A DNA stretch of 64,000 nt from Rhizobium deserti (lineage in GTDB: Bacteria; Pseudomonadota; Alphaproteobacteria; Rhizobiales; Rhizobiaceae), in the NCBI RefSeq assembly GCF_004358025.1, contig NZ_SMTL01000009.1, positions 1-64,000 on the forward strand, read 5' to 3'. Position numbers and translations under genes: made by a program. Each line of letters opens with the position of its first letter. The stretch's first letter is position 1. This document shows positions 35,721 through 45,460 of this stretch, piece by piece. The notes under the pieces are model-generated. The model ran no database searches and was not told the DNA's origin. It saw only the letters and a list, made by a program, of their open reading frames with translations.

Positions 35721-38700
35721 TCACGAATCTGAAGCAGATTTGCCGCTCCCGAACAGTCTCGTTGGTGTCTTACGCAGCAAGCACAGTTTCGAGACGTGCT
35801 CCGGATAGGCAAGCAGCTTGCCGGTTGCCGTGTCGACCAGATATCCGGAATTGCCGAAATCGAACAATGCACGCGTCATGGAGAGCCGTCTTGGAGAAAC
35901 CACCGGAAGGCTGAAGGTAGGTCTGGATCCGTCTTCAAAACGAATGAAATCGAGATGGGAATGGAATGCCGGTGTCAGCACTGCATTCAGCAAACGGTCC
36001 CGGTTGAAGGTCCAGGAAAGGCCCATCCCTTGCTTTTGAGCAATGTCGGCAATTGCTTTCGGAACAGCGTTTTTAAACTTTCGATCATAGCTCATCAATG
36101 CGCGCACCGCATTTATCACATATGTCAGATTGAGACTTCTTCTGCCGGAGTGCTTTCCCGGCTTCCTCAGGTCCGGCTGAAAGTCCAGCACATTGAAATG
36201 GGCCAGATCGTTGCGGATCCGTGAAACTTCAAACCTGTGGCCAACATTCGGCTTCAACTCCGTTTTGCCCTGCCGCTGAAGCTCCGGGTTAAGACGCAGC
36301 TGTCGCGCAACATCCAGCGTGTGTTCTGTGCGATGCCTTTCATTATCTCTTGGCAAACCAAAGAAACGCTGTAACCACGGCTGTTCCGCGCATCTCGCAA
36401 AAACAAGAAAATCGGACCGTCTGTGCATGCCGACAAACCCTGATTGTCTCCAATAGACCTGAAATGCCTCTTCCTTCCCTGGATCCTTCACGAAAACGTC
36501 ACCCTTGCCGCTGCTGACGAACTCGAGATGCGGATGATGATCAAAGGCCAGAGCCAGAAGCAGGCAATCGCGATCTCGCTCCCAGATCGCCGTGAAATCC
36601 GCCAGTCTTCCCAGAATGCTTATCAAAAGATGATGGGTATTGGCAAAGTCGCTCAGGCGAGCGGCCGCGATGTCGAAATTGTAGCCGGCCACCTCTGCAG
36701 CCGCCTCCCGATATTTTTCAACATCCTGGCGAAGCAGCACCTCGTTACAAGGCTTTTCCTTCCATGCAGTCTGCAGTTTTGCATGCAGGTTCTGTTTTGC
36801 GATGAAAGGAGCCAGTTCTCCATCCTTGACGAAGTTTTTCAGGGCACGAGCTTCCTGCTGCGTGACCTGGTGTTTCGTGAAGGTACTTTTCAGCACGTTC
36901 AGCGTCCCCAGCCGCGCCAATTGCTGCAGCCCGCTGATCGTGCCGGGGAGCATGAGTGTTTCCTCCGCTTCAGCCGTTGCAAACAGCTCATCGAACACAT
37001 TGCCATCCGAAAAGAACTGTTTGGCGATAGCGAATTCCTCGCCTGAGAACCCGGCGGCATGCACACGAGTATACAGGCCCATGACGCGGTCCAGGGCACG
37101 CAGGCTGTCTGCCTTGTCTTCATTAGCCTGCATGATGGCAAACATCTGGTCTCGCGCAGGCATTTCCTTGATTGCAGCGTTTTCGCCATTGCTGCTCGCA
37201 GGTACCCCTCCAGTGGGACGAGCGGCCGGGAACAGGATCGCGCGCTCGCGTTTGGCTTTCTCTTCCAGAATTTTCGTCTTGCGGAACTGGTGCTGCAGCA
37301 GCGCAATCTGGTCTGCCGGAACGAGATAGAGCCATGCATAAAACTGGCGGAGCCATGATGGCTGCTGGCCGGGATCGCGGGTGACTTCGGCGACGGCAAC
37401 TTTTGTCGCTTCCGATCCCGCAGGCTCGGCCATGGACCATACCCAGCCGAAGTGATTCTCCTGAATGAACTGCGCAAAGAGATAGGCATAGACTTCGCAT
37501 CGAAAACCTTGCAGTGCGCCGGTTTCGCCACTCTGCTGAGACCTGTCCGGCACGTAGGGGTTCGACGGGGGATGGGTGGGCGAGACAGGCTTGTCCGATG
37601 TCTGTGCCGGCTCGGTCAGGGTGTCATCGAGCTCACGTTCCTGGGAGGAAAGGGCCTCTGCCGTGAACGCTTCTTCAAGTTCGGCGATGGTGGTGGCCTT
37701 CCCCAGCAGTGTGTCGGCCAGAAGCTCGTCATCTGCAAGGACACGCTTTGTCTGTTTGAGATAGCTCTCTCGCCTTGCTCGCTTATTTTTGAGGATTTCC
37801 TTGAAGACTTTCACCGAAGCTTCTTCGGATTTTTCGATTTGCTCAAGCCAGTTTGGGAACGCGCGATTGTAGAGCAGGCGAAGAATGCCTATCCTGTCGT
37901 GATTGACGCTGCCATGGTCTTTCGAAAGGTCATGCAGTTGCAGTGCCGAGAACTGCTGCAGCAGATCGGGGACCAAATCTGCCGCGTCGTTTGACGCCAA
38001 ATCCTTCCCCTTCTGTATCAGTGTCATGAACTTTGGCGTCACGCGATCGTCGGAGGCAGGAAGTCGGCCCAATGTTAGAAGGTTTGCGCTCCTCATCTCC
38101 GTCGGCACATGGTGATGGAATCGAAGCGCTGTAAGGGTCTGGGAAAGGATCTGTGCGTCAAGTTTCAGATCGTAGTCGAGAAGGCTTTCAAGTCTCATCA
38201 GAGCCGGGCTGTCGACAATCGAGCCATCGCGATCTGAAAAGGGCTTCCGGTCCCCCTTGTTCGCCGGCGCGCGCAAAAGACCGTTCTCCAGTGCGCTCAA
38301 GAACCTCTTCTTGGTGTTGAAGTGATAACTGCGGTTGCGCACCAGGGCCGCGAGGCGTAGCAGCCCCCACAGGACTTCCTTGTCCTGTTCGCTGCCATCG
38401 AACAAAACGTCCGTTCGGCTGCGTGATTTCCGTGCCTCCTGAACTGAGGTCGAATCGAAAGCGAACTCATAGACGCGGGATCCAAAGATAAGCCGCGCGT
38501 GGGGTATGATCTTGTGCAGCGGCGTGTGCAGAAGTGCACCCGCTGCCGTATCTCGTTCCGACAGGTCTCTGCTTGCCTCCTTCGATGCGACCGGTCTGTC
38601 ACCCGTGCCAAAAGCCTTCGCCTGTTGATCCAGACCCTCCTCAAGCCAGGTTGCGTGGGTCCGCATCGAAAACGCGACAGCATTTCGCAATATGCGGACA

Positions 38701-39992
38701 AAGGCTTCGTTTCGCTTGATGTCCGACTGACCGACGCTGGTGGTGTAATAATTCATCGCCTCATGGACCAGGGCGTTGAAATTGCTTCCACCATAGCCGG
38801 CAGAAAGATCAATGGAGTGCGCAATGATCTTGCCAAGTCTGACTTTGCGATTGAGGCGGCTTGCATTACGCTTGCCGACAACTCGGTCAAGAAGCTCCTC
38901 GCTGTTCTTTGGCAGAAGAAAGCGAAGCTTATTGGTGTCATCGCTCCTTAAGGCTTCTAGCAAACGTCGGCTGCCTGCTAGCGTCCGATAAAAATGCCGA
39001 ATCCGGTTATGGAGGTTCCAAAGCTCCTGCCGTTTTTCGTCCGGAATCTTTGAATCCTGCAAAACCTTACCAAAATGTTCGTAAAGCGCCGCTCCAATGC
39101 GCTGTTTTGGTTTCCCGGCCTTTGGCTCGTTCTTAAAGCCAGACGCAATCTGTCGAGCGACGTCGCCGTACTGGAAATACAGCTCTTCAAGCTCTTCTGA
39201 CCAATTCTTGTATCGTTCAAACCTATCGCAATCGCGTGGGTCTGTTGCATCCAGCGTGATGATCTCCCCACGCTTGTTCATGAAGCCGTAACCAGAAGGA
39301 TGTCTTTGGCTTTCTCGCTCATCGCCCTGGATCGTCAGTTCCTGAAAGAGAAGATGTTCGTGGATTTTGCTCGCCGCCTCTCGGTAGGCATCCATCGTCG
39401 ATGCTCCGACGGGGACGCCGAATACCGAAGTCCAGCGTGTCGTCGACATCGCCAGATCAGGCTCTTTGCATGGGGTGCCCTGAGTTTGGTTGATCTCCTC
39501 GGCGTTCCCATCTGTCTCTGGTTTCTGCCAGTTGACTTCGTGACGCGCGTAAGGATGCACCTTGGTCTGCCAGCGCGTCAGATACTGTTTGTAAATGGGA
39601 TCATCGGGCGTAGAGTCTTCGAATTGAAGCTCGGCAAACAGGTCCCAGAGGCAAGTCCCGAGATGCGTTCGAGCGACGTAGGAAGGCATGTCTAGAAGCC
39701 TCAGATTGCGGGGCTTTTTTAGAGCCTTGTCCAGCCACTGGATGTATTGCCGCAGCGCGAGATCACGATCCCGTTCCAGTTGATCGGGGAGCGATCGGCT
39801 GTCCCAGATTTTTTCTGATAAGCTGCGAGCTCCTCCGCTGGAGGCTGCTTTCGTCTTGAGCAGCAAACCGCGCGACGGTAGCTGTCTGAGGGAAGGGTCC
39901 TTCTCGTGTGCCGGGTCTGAGAGATCCTTATGTGACTGACGCCGCCCCTCGAACCTCGTGTAACTCGTCCCCTTTGACCTCAAAATGCGCAT
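35721..39992 (-). CDS. cas13a: Cas13a-like RNA-guided RNase effector
   Basis: A 1423-residue protein, in the size range of type VI effectors and a little longer than alphaproteobacterial Cas13a I recall. It has exactly the two R-N-x-x-x-H HEPN motifs expected: RNRSYH at 552-557 and RNDLAH at 1260-1265. The first sits mid-protein and the second near the C-terminus, as in Cas13a; in Cas13b the motifs lie near the two ends. Such enzymes process their own crRNA and, on target binding, cut RNA in cis and in trans. The Cas13a-style repeat supports VI-A. It heads a same-strand block with the array, RT-cas1 and cas2. The start at 39992 follows GAGGAGC. Confidence 0.92.
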   Translation of the reverse strand: MRILRSKGTSYTRFEGRRQSHKDLSDPAHEKDPSLRQLPSRGLLLKTKAASSGGARSLSEKIWDSRSLPDQLERDRDLALRQYIQWLDKALKKPRNLRLLDMPSYVARTHLGTCLWDLFAELQFEDSTPDDPIYKQYLTRWQTKVHPYARHEVNWQKPETDGNAEEINQTQGTPCKEPDLAMSTTRWTSVFGVPVGASTMDAYREAASKIHEHLLFQELTIQGDERESQRHPSGYGFMNKRGEIITLDATDPRDCDRFERYKNWSEELEELYFQYGDVARQIASGFKNEPKAGKPKQRIGAALYEHFGKVLQDSKIPDEKRQELWNLHNRIRHFYRTLAGSRRLLEALRSDDTNKLRFLLPKNSEELLDRVVGKRNASRLNRKVRLGKIIAHSIDLSAGYGGSNFNALVHEAMNYYTTSVGQSDIKRNEAFVRILRNAVAFSMRTHATWLEEGLDQQAKAFGTGDRPVASKEASRDLSERDTAAGALLHTPLHKIIPHARLIFGSRVYEFAFDSTSVQEARKSRSRTDVLFDGSEQDKEVLWGLLRLAALVRNRSYHFNTKKRFLSALENGLLRAPANKGDRKPFSDRDGSIVDSPALMRLESLLDYDLKLDAQILSQTLTALRFHHHVPTEMRSANLLTLGRLPASDDRVTPKFMTLIQKGKDLASNDAADLVPDLLQQFSALQLHDLSKDHGSVNHDRIGILRLLYNRAFPNWLEQIEKSEEASVKVFKEILKNKRARRESYLKQTKRVLADDELLADTLLGKATTIAELEEAFTAEALSSQERELDDTLTEPAQTSDKPVSPTHPPSNPYVPDRSQQSGETGALQGFRCEVYAYLFAQFIQENHFGWVWSMAEPAGSEATKVAVAEVTRDPGQQPSWLRQFYAWLYLVPADQIALLQHQFRKTKILEEKAKRERAILFPAARPTGGVPASSNGENAAIKEMPARDQMFAIMQANEDKADSLRALDRVMGLYTRVHAAGFSGEEFAIAKQFFSDGNVFDELFATAEAEETLMLPGTISGLQQLARLGTLNVLKSTFTKHQVTQQEARALKNFVKDGELAPFIAKQNLHAKLQTAWKEKPCNEVLLRQDVEKYREAAAEVAGYNFDIAAARLSDFANTHHLLISILGRLADFTAIWERDRDCLLLALAFDHHPHLEFVSSGKGDVFVKDPGKEEAFQVYWRQSGFVGMHRRSDFLVFARCAEQPWLQRFFGLPRDNERHRTEHTLDVARQLRLNPELQRQGKTELKPNVGHRFEVSRIRNDLAHFNVLDFQPDLRKPGKHSGRRSLNLTYVINAVRALMSYDRKFKNAVPKAIADIAQKQGMGLSWTFNRDRLLNAVLTPAFHSHLDFIRFEDGSRPTFSLPVVSPRRLSMTRALFDFGNSGYLVDTATGKLLAYPEHVSKLCLLRKTPTRLFGSGKSASDS

Positions 39993-40259
39993 TTTTGCTC
40001 CTCAAAGCTTTGGCAAGATCAGGCAAGAATTCAGCACATGGTTGTGTTGCATGGCAACCTATTTCGGGCAGGGCTTTCGACGACGGTCTGCATACTCTTA
40101 TGCGCGGGTTGTTTCCCGCGTTTCCGTAGGTTCGTGTGGGGCTGCCTCCGTCTACGCTCGGACATGAGCTTAGCGCTTGCCACGGGTATTTTGTCGAGAT
40201 TTCCCACCGGGGCTCTGCCTCCAAGTTATACACCAGCAGATGTATGCGAGTGCTGATTA
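39993..40259. other. Upstream region of cas13a
   Basis: About 270 bases between cas13a and the IS110 remnant. It must hold the cas13a promoter unless transcription comes from the insertion sequence. No clear promoter, dyad or gene was seen. Confidence 0.4.
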
Positions 40260-41141
40260 GCTGCTTCCTTTCATGTGTCGAGTTTGGCGTTGATCATCAT
40301 GCTCATGCGGCGGGAGCGACCTCTTGACCGATAGCCCACAGGGACGCCGCCGTTCCCGAGCAATCGCGATGATGGCGACTGCCTTGAGCTTTCCCGCGCT
40401 GATAAGCTGACGGTAGCGTGCGCATAGGGTCGCCGACTGCTGCCATGAAGCTAAGGGCCCTAACATATCCGACGCCTGGAACACTCATGAGGCGGGTGGT
40501 TATGGCGTCTTAGTTGGCGGACCTTCGCACCCGTCGATCAAGCTCGAGGAACGTGTCTCCAGGAGCGTCCGCCTGGCCTCTAGCACCGGCAAAAGCGCAT
40601 GGCTCAGCGCTGGGTCGTTTTCGATCGTGCCGCGAACGGCCTCTTCGAACGCACCGCCCCTGAGGCGTATGGGCAGCTTGACCCCGAAGACCTTGAGCAG
40701 TCCAGGAATTTCATTTTCGAGGTCGAGGCACTTTCGCTGCATCACCTTCCGGCTTGTGAGATGTGCCCTGGTGTAGTGTCTTTCGACGCTCTTCACATGC
40801 ACCCGGCTGTACCACCCCGATTGAAGCAGTTGGGCGATGCCACGCGCGTCGTTCTTGTCCGTCTTATTCCGCATGGCCGAAAGAGCAGCATTGACCTGCC
40901 GCGCTTCCATGCACACGACATCGAAGCCTGGCTCCGTCAGACCGTAGGTCAGGTGTTGTGTGAGCGTACCAGCTTCGAGCCCCACTTGATGGATAGGTTG
41001 GCCGAACTCATTGAAGCAGCGCACAATATCAGGCACGTCCGATGGGACTGAGCGCTCAAGCCTGACTTTCCCAGCCTCGTCGATAATGCAGATTGCCACT
41101 GAGCGCAGTGACACGTCCAAAGCAGCATAGAACATCGTCAT
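40260..41141 (-). pseudogene. IS110-family transposase remnant
   Basis: From 41141 the frame gives the N-terminal DEDD domain of IS110 transposases (YAALDVSLRSVAICIIDEAG, with MRNKTDKNDARGIAQLL) to about 40500. The C-terminal domain continues in other frames (MSVPGVGYVRALSFMAAVGD) to about 40260. At least two frameshifts make it inactive. It abuts the cas13a promoter region and could have delivered or reshaped this end of the CRISPR segment. Confidence 0.8.
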
Positions 41142-41266
41142 CTCCCTTCATCTCGGTTGCACCGGGATCGTACTAGGAGCTTGCCTCATGTGGGACCGCC
41201 CGATTACGCATGCTTAGGGCCGAGACCGAAATTCGATGGCTGGCCGAACTTAGTGACAATTCGCGG

Positions 41267-42412
41267 TCAAAGCCCTGCCGCTTTGGTGAGGTTTACCCGA
41301 AACCGGTCCCGCCGCCGCTGATAGCGCCTGGTCATTTCTGCGGAAGCGTGACCCAGCTGTTTCTGGACGTAACGCTCATCGACCTCGGCGGATGATGCGA
41401 GACCCGCGCGCAGCGAGTGGCCAGAGAACTTGAACGCCCGCTCAATCTCGCTTAGATCGCCGCGAACACCGGCATCCATGGCGGTGCGTTTCACGAGCCG
41501 AGCGACCTCCTTGTCGTTCAGTCGCTCCGACCCGACAGCTTTCCCTTGCCCCGTCACGCGGCGAAACAGGGGGCCATGAGCCAGCTTGGCGAACTTGATC
41601 CAGGTCTCGATTGCGGCGACCGGGCAGGTCGCATCGGCCGAGCCGCGGCCGACCTCAACCTCGCGCCACCCAGTTTTACCGCGCAGGGTCATAAGCATGC
41701 CCTTGTCTAGGATCTCGATCCAACCGCGGCCATCTTCGGTTTGATCTGCTTTGAGGTCGAGGCCGACGATCTCGGAGCGCCGCAGCCCGCCGGCATAGCC
41801 GATCAGCAGCATAGCCCGATCGCGCAAGCCGCGCAGGGTGCCACGATCCAAGGTTTCGATCATGGCAATGATGTCCTCTGCCATGACCGCTTCCTTCTGA
41901 ACGGGAGGGCGCGCATGGCTGTTGCGGATGCCAGACAGCACGGTGGCGATATGCCGGTCTCTTCGGTCGAGCGACAGACCGCGCTGGGCATAGTTCCACG
42001 ACAGCGACGAGAGGCGTCGTTCGATGGTCGAGACAGAGTTGGCCTTGGCGCCCGACCCAGTCGTGCCCGAGGCACTGCCGGAGGCACAGGCGGTGATGTA
42101 AAGGCCGACTGTCTGCGGATGCGGCGGGAGGGGGGTAAGACCGGAGCGCCGGCACCAGGCGGCAAAATGCTTCCAGTCGGCGGCATAAGCTTTGCGGGTA
42201 TTGGCGGAGCTGGCGGCTTCGACATAGCCACGGGCGCGCTCAGTGAGGCTGGTGAGATGAGCTGGTGTCTGCCCCTCTGCGGTAGGGGAGGGGAGGGGGC
42301 TATCACCCGACACCTCCGGCGCGGGAACATCACCGCGGGAAGCCATGCTGTGAGGCGGCGCTGAGGTCTTCACGACGTCATTTTCGGTGTTTCGCTCGTT
42401 GATTTGGGCCAT
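41267..42412 (-). CDS. Tyrosine recombinase/integrase (XerC/D-like)
   Basis: A 381-residue site-specific recombinase with a Pro/Ser-rich start (about 1-55), a core-binding domain (about 55-160; ARGYVEAASSANTRKAYAAD) and a catalytic domain with Arg in GGLRRSEIVGL, SGHSLRAG, LGHASAEMTRRY and the nucleophile Tyr in that last motif. It is complete, unlike the recombinase at 29-30 kb, which it resembles in type. A 15-bp perfect dyad lies 16 bases upstream. It is divergent from the DUF1403/ScpB-like pair, an arrangement common on rhizobial plasmids. Confidence 0.9.
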   Translation of the reverse strand: MAQINERNTENDVVKTSAPPHSMASRGDVPAPEVSGDSPLPSPTAEGQTPAHLTSLTERARGYVEAASSANTRKAYAADWKHFAAWCRRSGLTPLPPHPQTVGLYITACASGSASGTTGSGAKANSVSTIERRLSSLSWNYAQRGLSLDRRDRHIATVLSGIRNSHARPPVQKEAVMAEDIIAMIETLDRGTLRGLRDRAMLLIGYAGGLRRSEIVGLDLKADQTEDGRGWIEILDKGMLMTLRGKTGWREVEVGRGSADATCPVAAIETWIKFAKLAHGPLFRRVTGQGKAVGSERLNDKEVARLVKRTAMDAGVRGDLSEIERAFKFSGHSLRAGLASSAEVDERYVQKQLGHASAEMTRRYQRRRDRFRVNLTKAAGL

Positions 42413-42427
42413 TTCTATATAATGAGG

Positions 42428-42462
42428 ATTATGTCCGATAATGCAACATTATCGGACATAAT
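42428..42462. repeat. 15-bp perfect inverted repeat at recombinase
   Basis: ATTATGTCCGATAAT (42428-42442), GCAAC, then ATTATCGGACATAAT (42448-42462). Its arm and centre sizes fit a tyrosine-recombinase core site or an autoregulatory operator. It lies between the divergent recombinase and DUF1403 starts and so could control both. Confidence 0.75.
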
Positions 42463-42535
42463 TGACGCTGGACGGGCGGTGCAGTTGATAGCGACTTAGC
42501 TAGCATAAACTGCGCACCTGATTTACGGTTGCGGC

Positions 42536-43489
42536 ATGGATTCGTTCACGCTCTCCGCTCCAACCACCGCTGCCTGGCCACCCCGCCTGCCGGCCTGGGC
42601 GCTCTCGCGCGGCCGCGACTTCAGCGAATCCGACGCCGCCTTCGCCGCCGGTATCGCGCTGAAATCGCTTGACGATCTAATCCGCGCCGACCCGCCGTGG
42701 ATTGGCTGTTGGCGCGATCGCCTCGCCCTCACATCGGCCGCCGTCGTCGCAAAAAAGCTAGGCCGCAGCGAGGAAGAACCCGCCATCCGCGACGCCGTTT
42801 TGCTGACTGTCCCTGGTGATAATACGGGGCCGGCCGGAAAGCTGTTTCTGGCAACTAGAATGCTGACGCACCGATCCGGGCCCGTCACCACCTCATTCGT
42901 CAAAGAGGTCGCGGATCTTTTCGGTCTTCGATGGGACGATGGTCTTGCCTCGGTCCCCGATCTCGTCGATACCGCCACCCAATCCGGGCGAGCGGCACCC
43001 CTCGCGCTAGCCGATTTGATATCTGCCATCACGACCGTTCGCCCGGATGCCGAAGTGCTGGTGCTTGGGCTGGCGGAGATGGTGCTGGCGCATAAGCTGA
43101 AATGGCCAAAACCTGTACCACTGCTATTGCCTGAACGCTATGGGCCGGCATTTCGCATGCTCGGCGGCAGAGGCCGCGTCCGCCCAGGAGAGCCGGCCTA
43201 TGCGAAGGCGATCTGCCTGGCATTGGTCGACGGCGTCGACGCAGCACTGCGCTCGGCGGCCGGGATTGACCGCCGCTCCGCCCGGCTGCTGGCCGTCGTG
43301 CCGAAGTTGCGCACCAAGGGCGCGGAGCCTGTCATTCGCAAGCTGCTCAACGAGGACGCAGTTCCGGCCTCGGCGCCCGGCAGCAAGCTGTCGCGCTGGG
43401 CCGCCAACCGGCTGTTCGAGCGGCTCGAAAGCTTTGAGGCGGTGCGCGAGCTTTCCGGCCGCTCCTCCTTCCGGATCTTTGGACTGTGA
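42536..43489 (+). CDS. DUF1403 family protein
   Basis: A 317-residue helical protein matching the DUF1403 family by its start (WPPRLPAWALSRGRDF, SDAAFAAGIALKSLDDL) and body (ADPPWIGCWRDRLALTSAA). The family has no known activity. It is typically found on rhizobial plasmids beside an ScpB-like gene and a tyrosine recombinase, as here. It overlaps the next gene by about 4 bases if that uses the upstream GTG. A role in the recombination or maintenance of the element is inference. Confidence 0.82.
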   Translation: MDSFTLSAPTTAAWPPRLPAWALSRGRDFSESDAAFAAGIALKSLDDLIRADPPWIGCWRDRLALTSAAVVAKKLGRSEEEPAIRDAVLLTVPGDNTGPAGKLFLATRMLTHRSGPVTTSFVKEVADLFGLRWDDGLASVPDLVDTATQSGRAAPLALADLISAITTVRPDAEVLVLGLAEMVLAHKLKWPKPVPLLLPERYGPAFRMLGGRGRVRPGEPAYAKAICLALVDGVDAALRSAAGIDRRSARLLAVVPKLRTKGAEPVIRKLLNEDAVPASAPGSKLSRWAANRLFERLESFEAVRELSGRSSFRIFGL

Positions 43490-43491
43490 CG

Positions 43492-44175
43492 ATGGCCGGA
43501 TCAATTGCAGCTAGATCAAGCCGCAGCAAGACGAACGTCCGGGACGAAGGTCCCTTTGACCGGGAGCTTGAAGACCTGCCGGCGGAGATGAGGTGGCGGG
43601 AATGGATGATGCGCGTCGAGGCGGTGATCTTTGCATCAACAGAGCCGGTTTCCCGCGAGACGCTGGCACGGGTGGTCGGCAAGGACTGCAGCATCGATCT
43701 GCTGATCGACGATCTCATCGAGGAGCTACGAGACCGGCCTTACGAGCTGGTGTCGGTTGCCAGTGGCTGGCAGCACCGAACGCGTTCGCGGTTTGCCGAG
43801 ACGATCCGGGCTTCTTCCGCGCCGACGCGGGGAGGGGCTGCGGCCCTGTCGGAGTTCGAGGCGATGGTGCTGATGGCGGTAGGATATTTCCAGCCGGTCA
43901 CACGCGGCGAGCTGTCAAAGATCTTTGGCAGGGAGGTCAGCCGCGACACGATCGGTAACTTGCGCGGCGCGGGGTTCATCGGCTCCGGGCCGCGTAGTCC
44001 GACGCCTGGGGCGCCCTATACCTATGTGACGACCAAACACTTCCTCTCAGCATTCGGGATGGAGACACTGCGGGATCTGCCGGATGTCGAGGCTCTCGAG
44101 GATGCGGGATTGCTCAGTCGGCGAGCTGTTCAGAGTGAGCCGCTTTCGGCCGAAGTGGAGAGCGAGGAGGAGTAA
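43492..44175 (+). CDS. ScpB-like segregation protein
   Basis: A 227-residue protein of the ScpB type, a winged-helix partner of SMC/kleisin complexes. Family features are RVEAVIFASTEPVSRETLARV, YELVSVASGWQHRTR and LSEFEAMVLMAVGYFQPVTRGE. It is a plasmid-type copy rather than the chromosomal scpB, since it sits with DUF1403 and a recombinase. ATG 43492 or GTG 43486 could be the start; the latter overlaps DUF1403. The C-terminus is acidic (EVESEEE). Confidence 0.8.
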   Translation: MAGSIAARSSRSKTNVRDEGPFDRELEDLPAEMRWREWMMRVEAVIFASTEPVSRETLARVVGKDCSIDLLIDDLIEELRDRPYELVSVASGWQHRTRSRFAETIRASSAPTRGGAAALSEFEAMVLMAVGYFQPVTRGELSKIFGREVSRDTIGNLRGAGFIGSGPRSPTPGAPYTYVTTKHFLSAFGMETLRDLPDVEALEDAGLLSRRAVQSEPLSAEVESEEE

Positions 44176-44246
44176 GCGGAAGGCGCCACTCGGCCCGAAC
44201 CGGACGACGAAGAATGATGTTGTAAAGGGTAGGAAATGGATCGTCT

Positions 44247-44831
44247 TCACTTTGCGAGCGGAGTCACTCGGACGTCTGTCATGCCGTCCGAAAGCGGAAT
44301 GATTCGGACAGTGTAGGCGTATGCCTCTGTGGGAAATGACATGAACTCGTTGACCACCACGCCGCATGGTCGAGCGTTTGCAATGCAGGTAGCGGACACG
44401 GTGTATTTTGCTCCTTTTAAGGAAAGAGATGCTGCGTCGATCGACGCTCCGCTAAAACCATTGGCAGTCAGAGTCGCGGCAATCTCGCCGGAGCCGAGAT
44501 TGTTAAAGACTCTGCTTAGGCAGACCTTGATGGCGGTACGGCTGCCTAATTCCGCCCAGCGGAGAACTCGCTGGATAGGATCGGCCAAGCACGCGGAGCT
44601 ATCGGGCCACTGTTTGATGGCCCAGATGAGGGACATCGGAAGGGTCCCAATCGGGTCACTACTCGTAAATGTGCCGATTTTGGTACGGATCCCCTGCACC
44701 CGGTTCTCTTCAGAAGCCTCATTGTAGGAGCGGAGAAATGCATCCAGGCCGCCAATGAACATGAGTAAGGCAGCGCCCAAGCACCACAGCGCATAACGCG
44801 GTATTGCTCTCTGAACCCGCCTGATCATCAC
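44247..44831 (-). CDS. Hypothetical membrane-anchored protein
   Basis: A 194-residue protein with one N-terminal membrane helix (YALWCLGAALLMFIGGLDAF) and a periplasmic domain. Four or five cysteines are present (SSACLADP, IKVCLSRV, SATCIANARPCG), suggesting disulfides. I do not recognise the family. It is a single gene with no partner on its strand nearby. Confidence 0.55.
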   Translation of the reverse strand: MMIRRVQRAIPRYALWCLGAALLMFIGGLDAFLRSYNEASEENRVQGIRTKIGTFTSSDPIGTLPMSLIWAIKQWPDSSACLADPIQRVLRWAELGSRTAIKVCLSRVFNNLGSGEIAATLTANGFSGASIDAASLSLKGAKYTVSATCIANARPCGVVVNEFMSFPTEAYAYTVRIIPLSDGMTDVRVTPLAK

Positions 44832-44983
44832 GATCTCAGTGTCACCAACTGAAATAACTCCTGCCTAAAGGCACCTAAACCAACCATAAATCGTTCTGAT
44901 CGAGGCACCCAATATAGCGTACAGCTTATCCTTCTTCCTCAAGATAGCTGAATATCTCAGAGGCGCGATGTCAGCTTGTGGCG

Positions 44984-45460
44984 TCAAGCAAAAACGGCTC
45001 TTGGCCTATGCGGCAGATCGAACACGAAAAAGCGCGCCTTCTGCTCGACGCCGCCGATCACCACCGTCGCCTCACCGAAATCGGCCTGCGCATGGCCGGG
45101 AGGATGCGACAGCGGCACGAACACTTCCTGGCGGCGCTGATCCCGCTCACGCATGTAATCCTTGATGATCGTGTAGCCGCCGGTGAATCTGCACTCGTCA
45201 CGCAGACGGTCGAACACTCGCTTGGCCGTATGGCGCTGCTTGCGCGGCACCTTCATATCCTCTTCCAACCAATGCTCGATCGTCGAAACGAACGCATCCA
45301 GCTTCGGCCGCCGGATCGGCAATTGCCGCTGATAGCCGGGCGTTGTCGAATACGACAACATCTTCGCGACGCTGTCGCGCGATATGTTGAAATGCCTTGC
45401 TGCCTGACGCTGCGTCATCCCTTCGGAAACAGCCAGGCCAACCCTCAAATAAAGTTCCAC
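44984..45460 (-). pseudogene. IS21-family IstA transposase fragment
   Basis: This encodes the N-terminal part of an IstA-type transposase: helix-turn-helix (MTQRQAARHFNISRDSVAKML), KRVFDRLRDECRFTGGYT and the start of the catalytic core with its first Asp (HAQADFGEATVVI). The protein breaks after VFDLPHRPRA, about 158 of the usual roughly 500 residues. No IstB follows. It is an inactive remnant. Confidence 0.8.

Noticed and set aside
35721-39992. Cas13b or another Cas13 subtype
   Set aside because: The first HEPN motif is mid-protein (552) and the repeat ends with the Cas13a-type 3' part on the crRNA strand; in Cas13b the HEPN motifs lie near the two ends and the repeat is on the 3' side of the crRNA.
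40030-40042. TTCAGCACATGG upstream of cas13a as another repeat copy
   Set aside because: Only the first few bases resemble the repeat edge and the hairpin core is absent.
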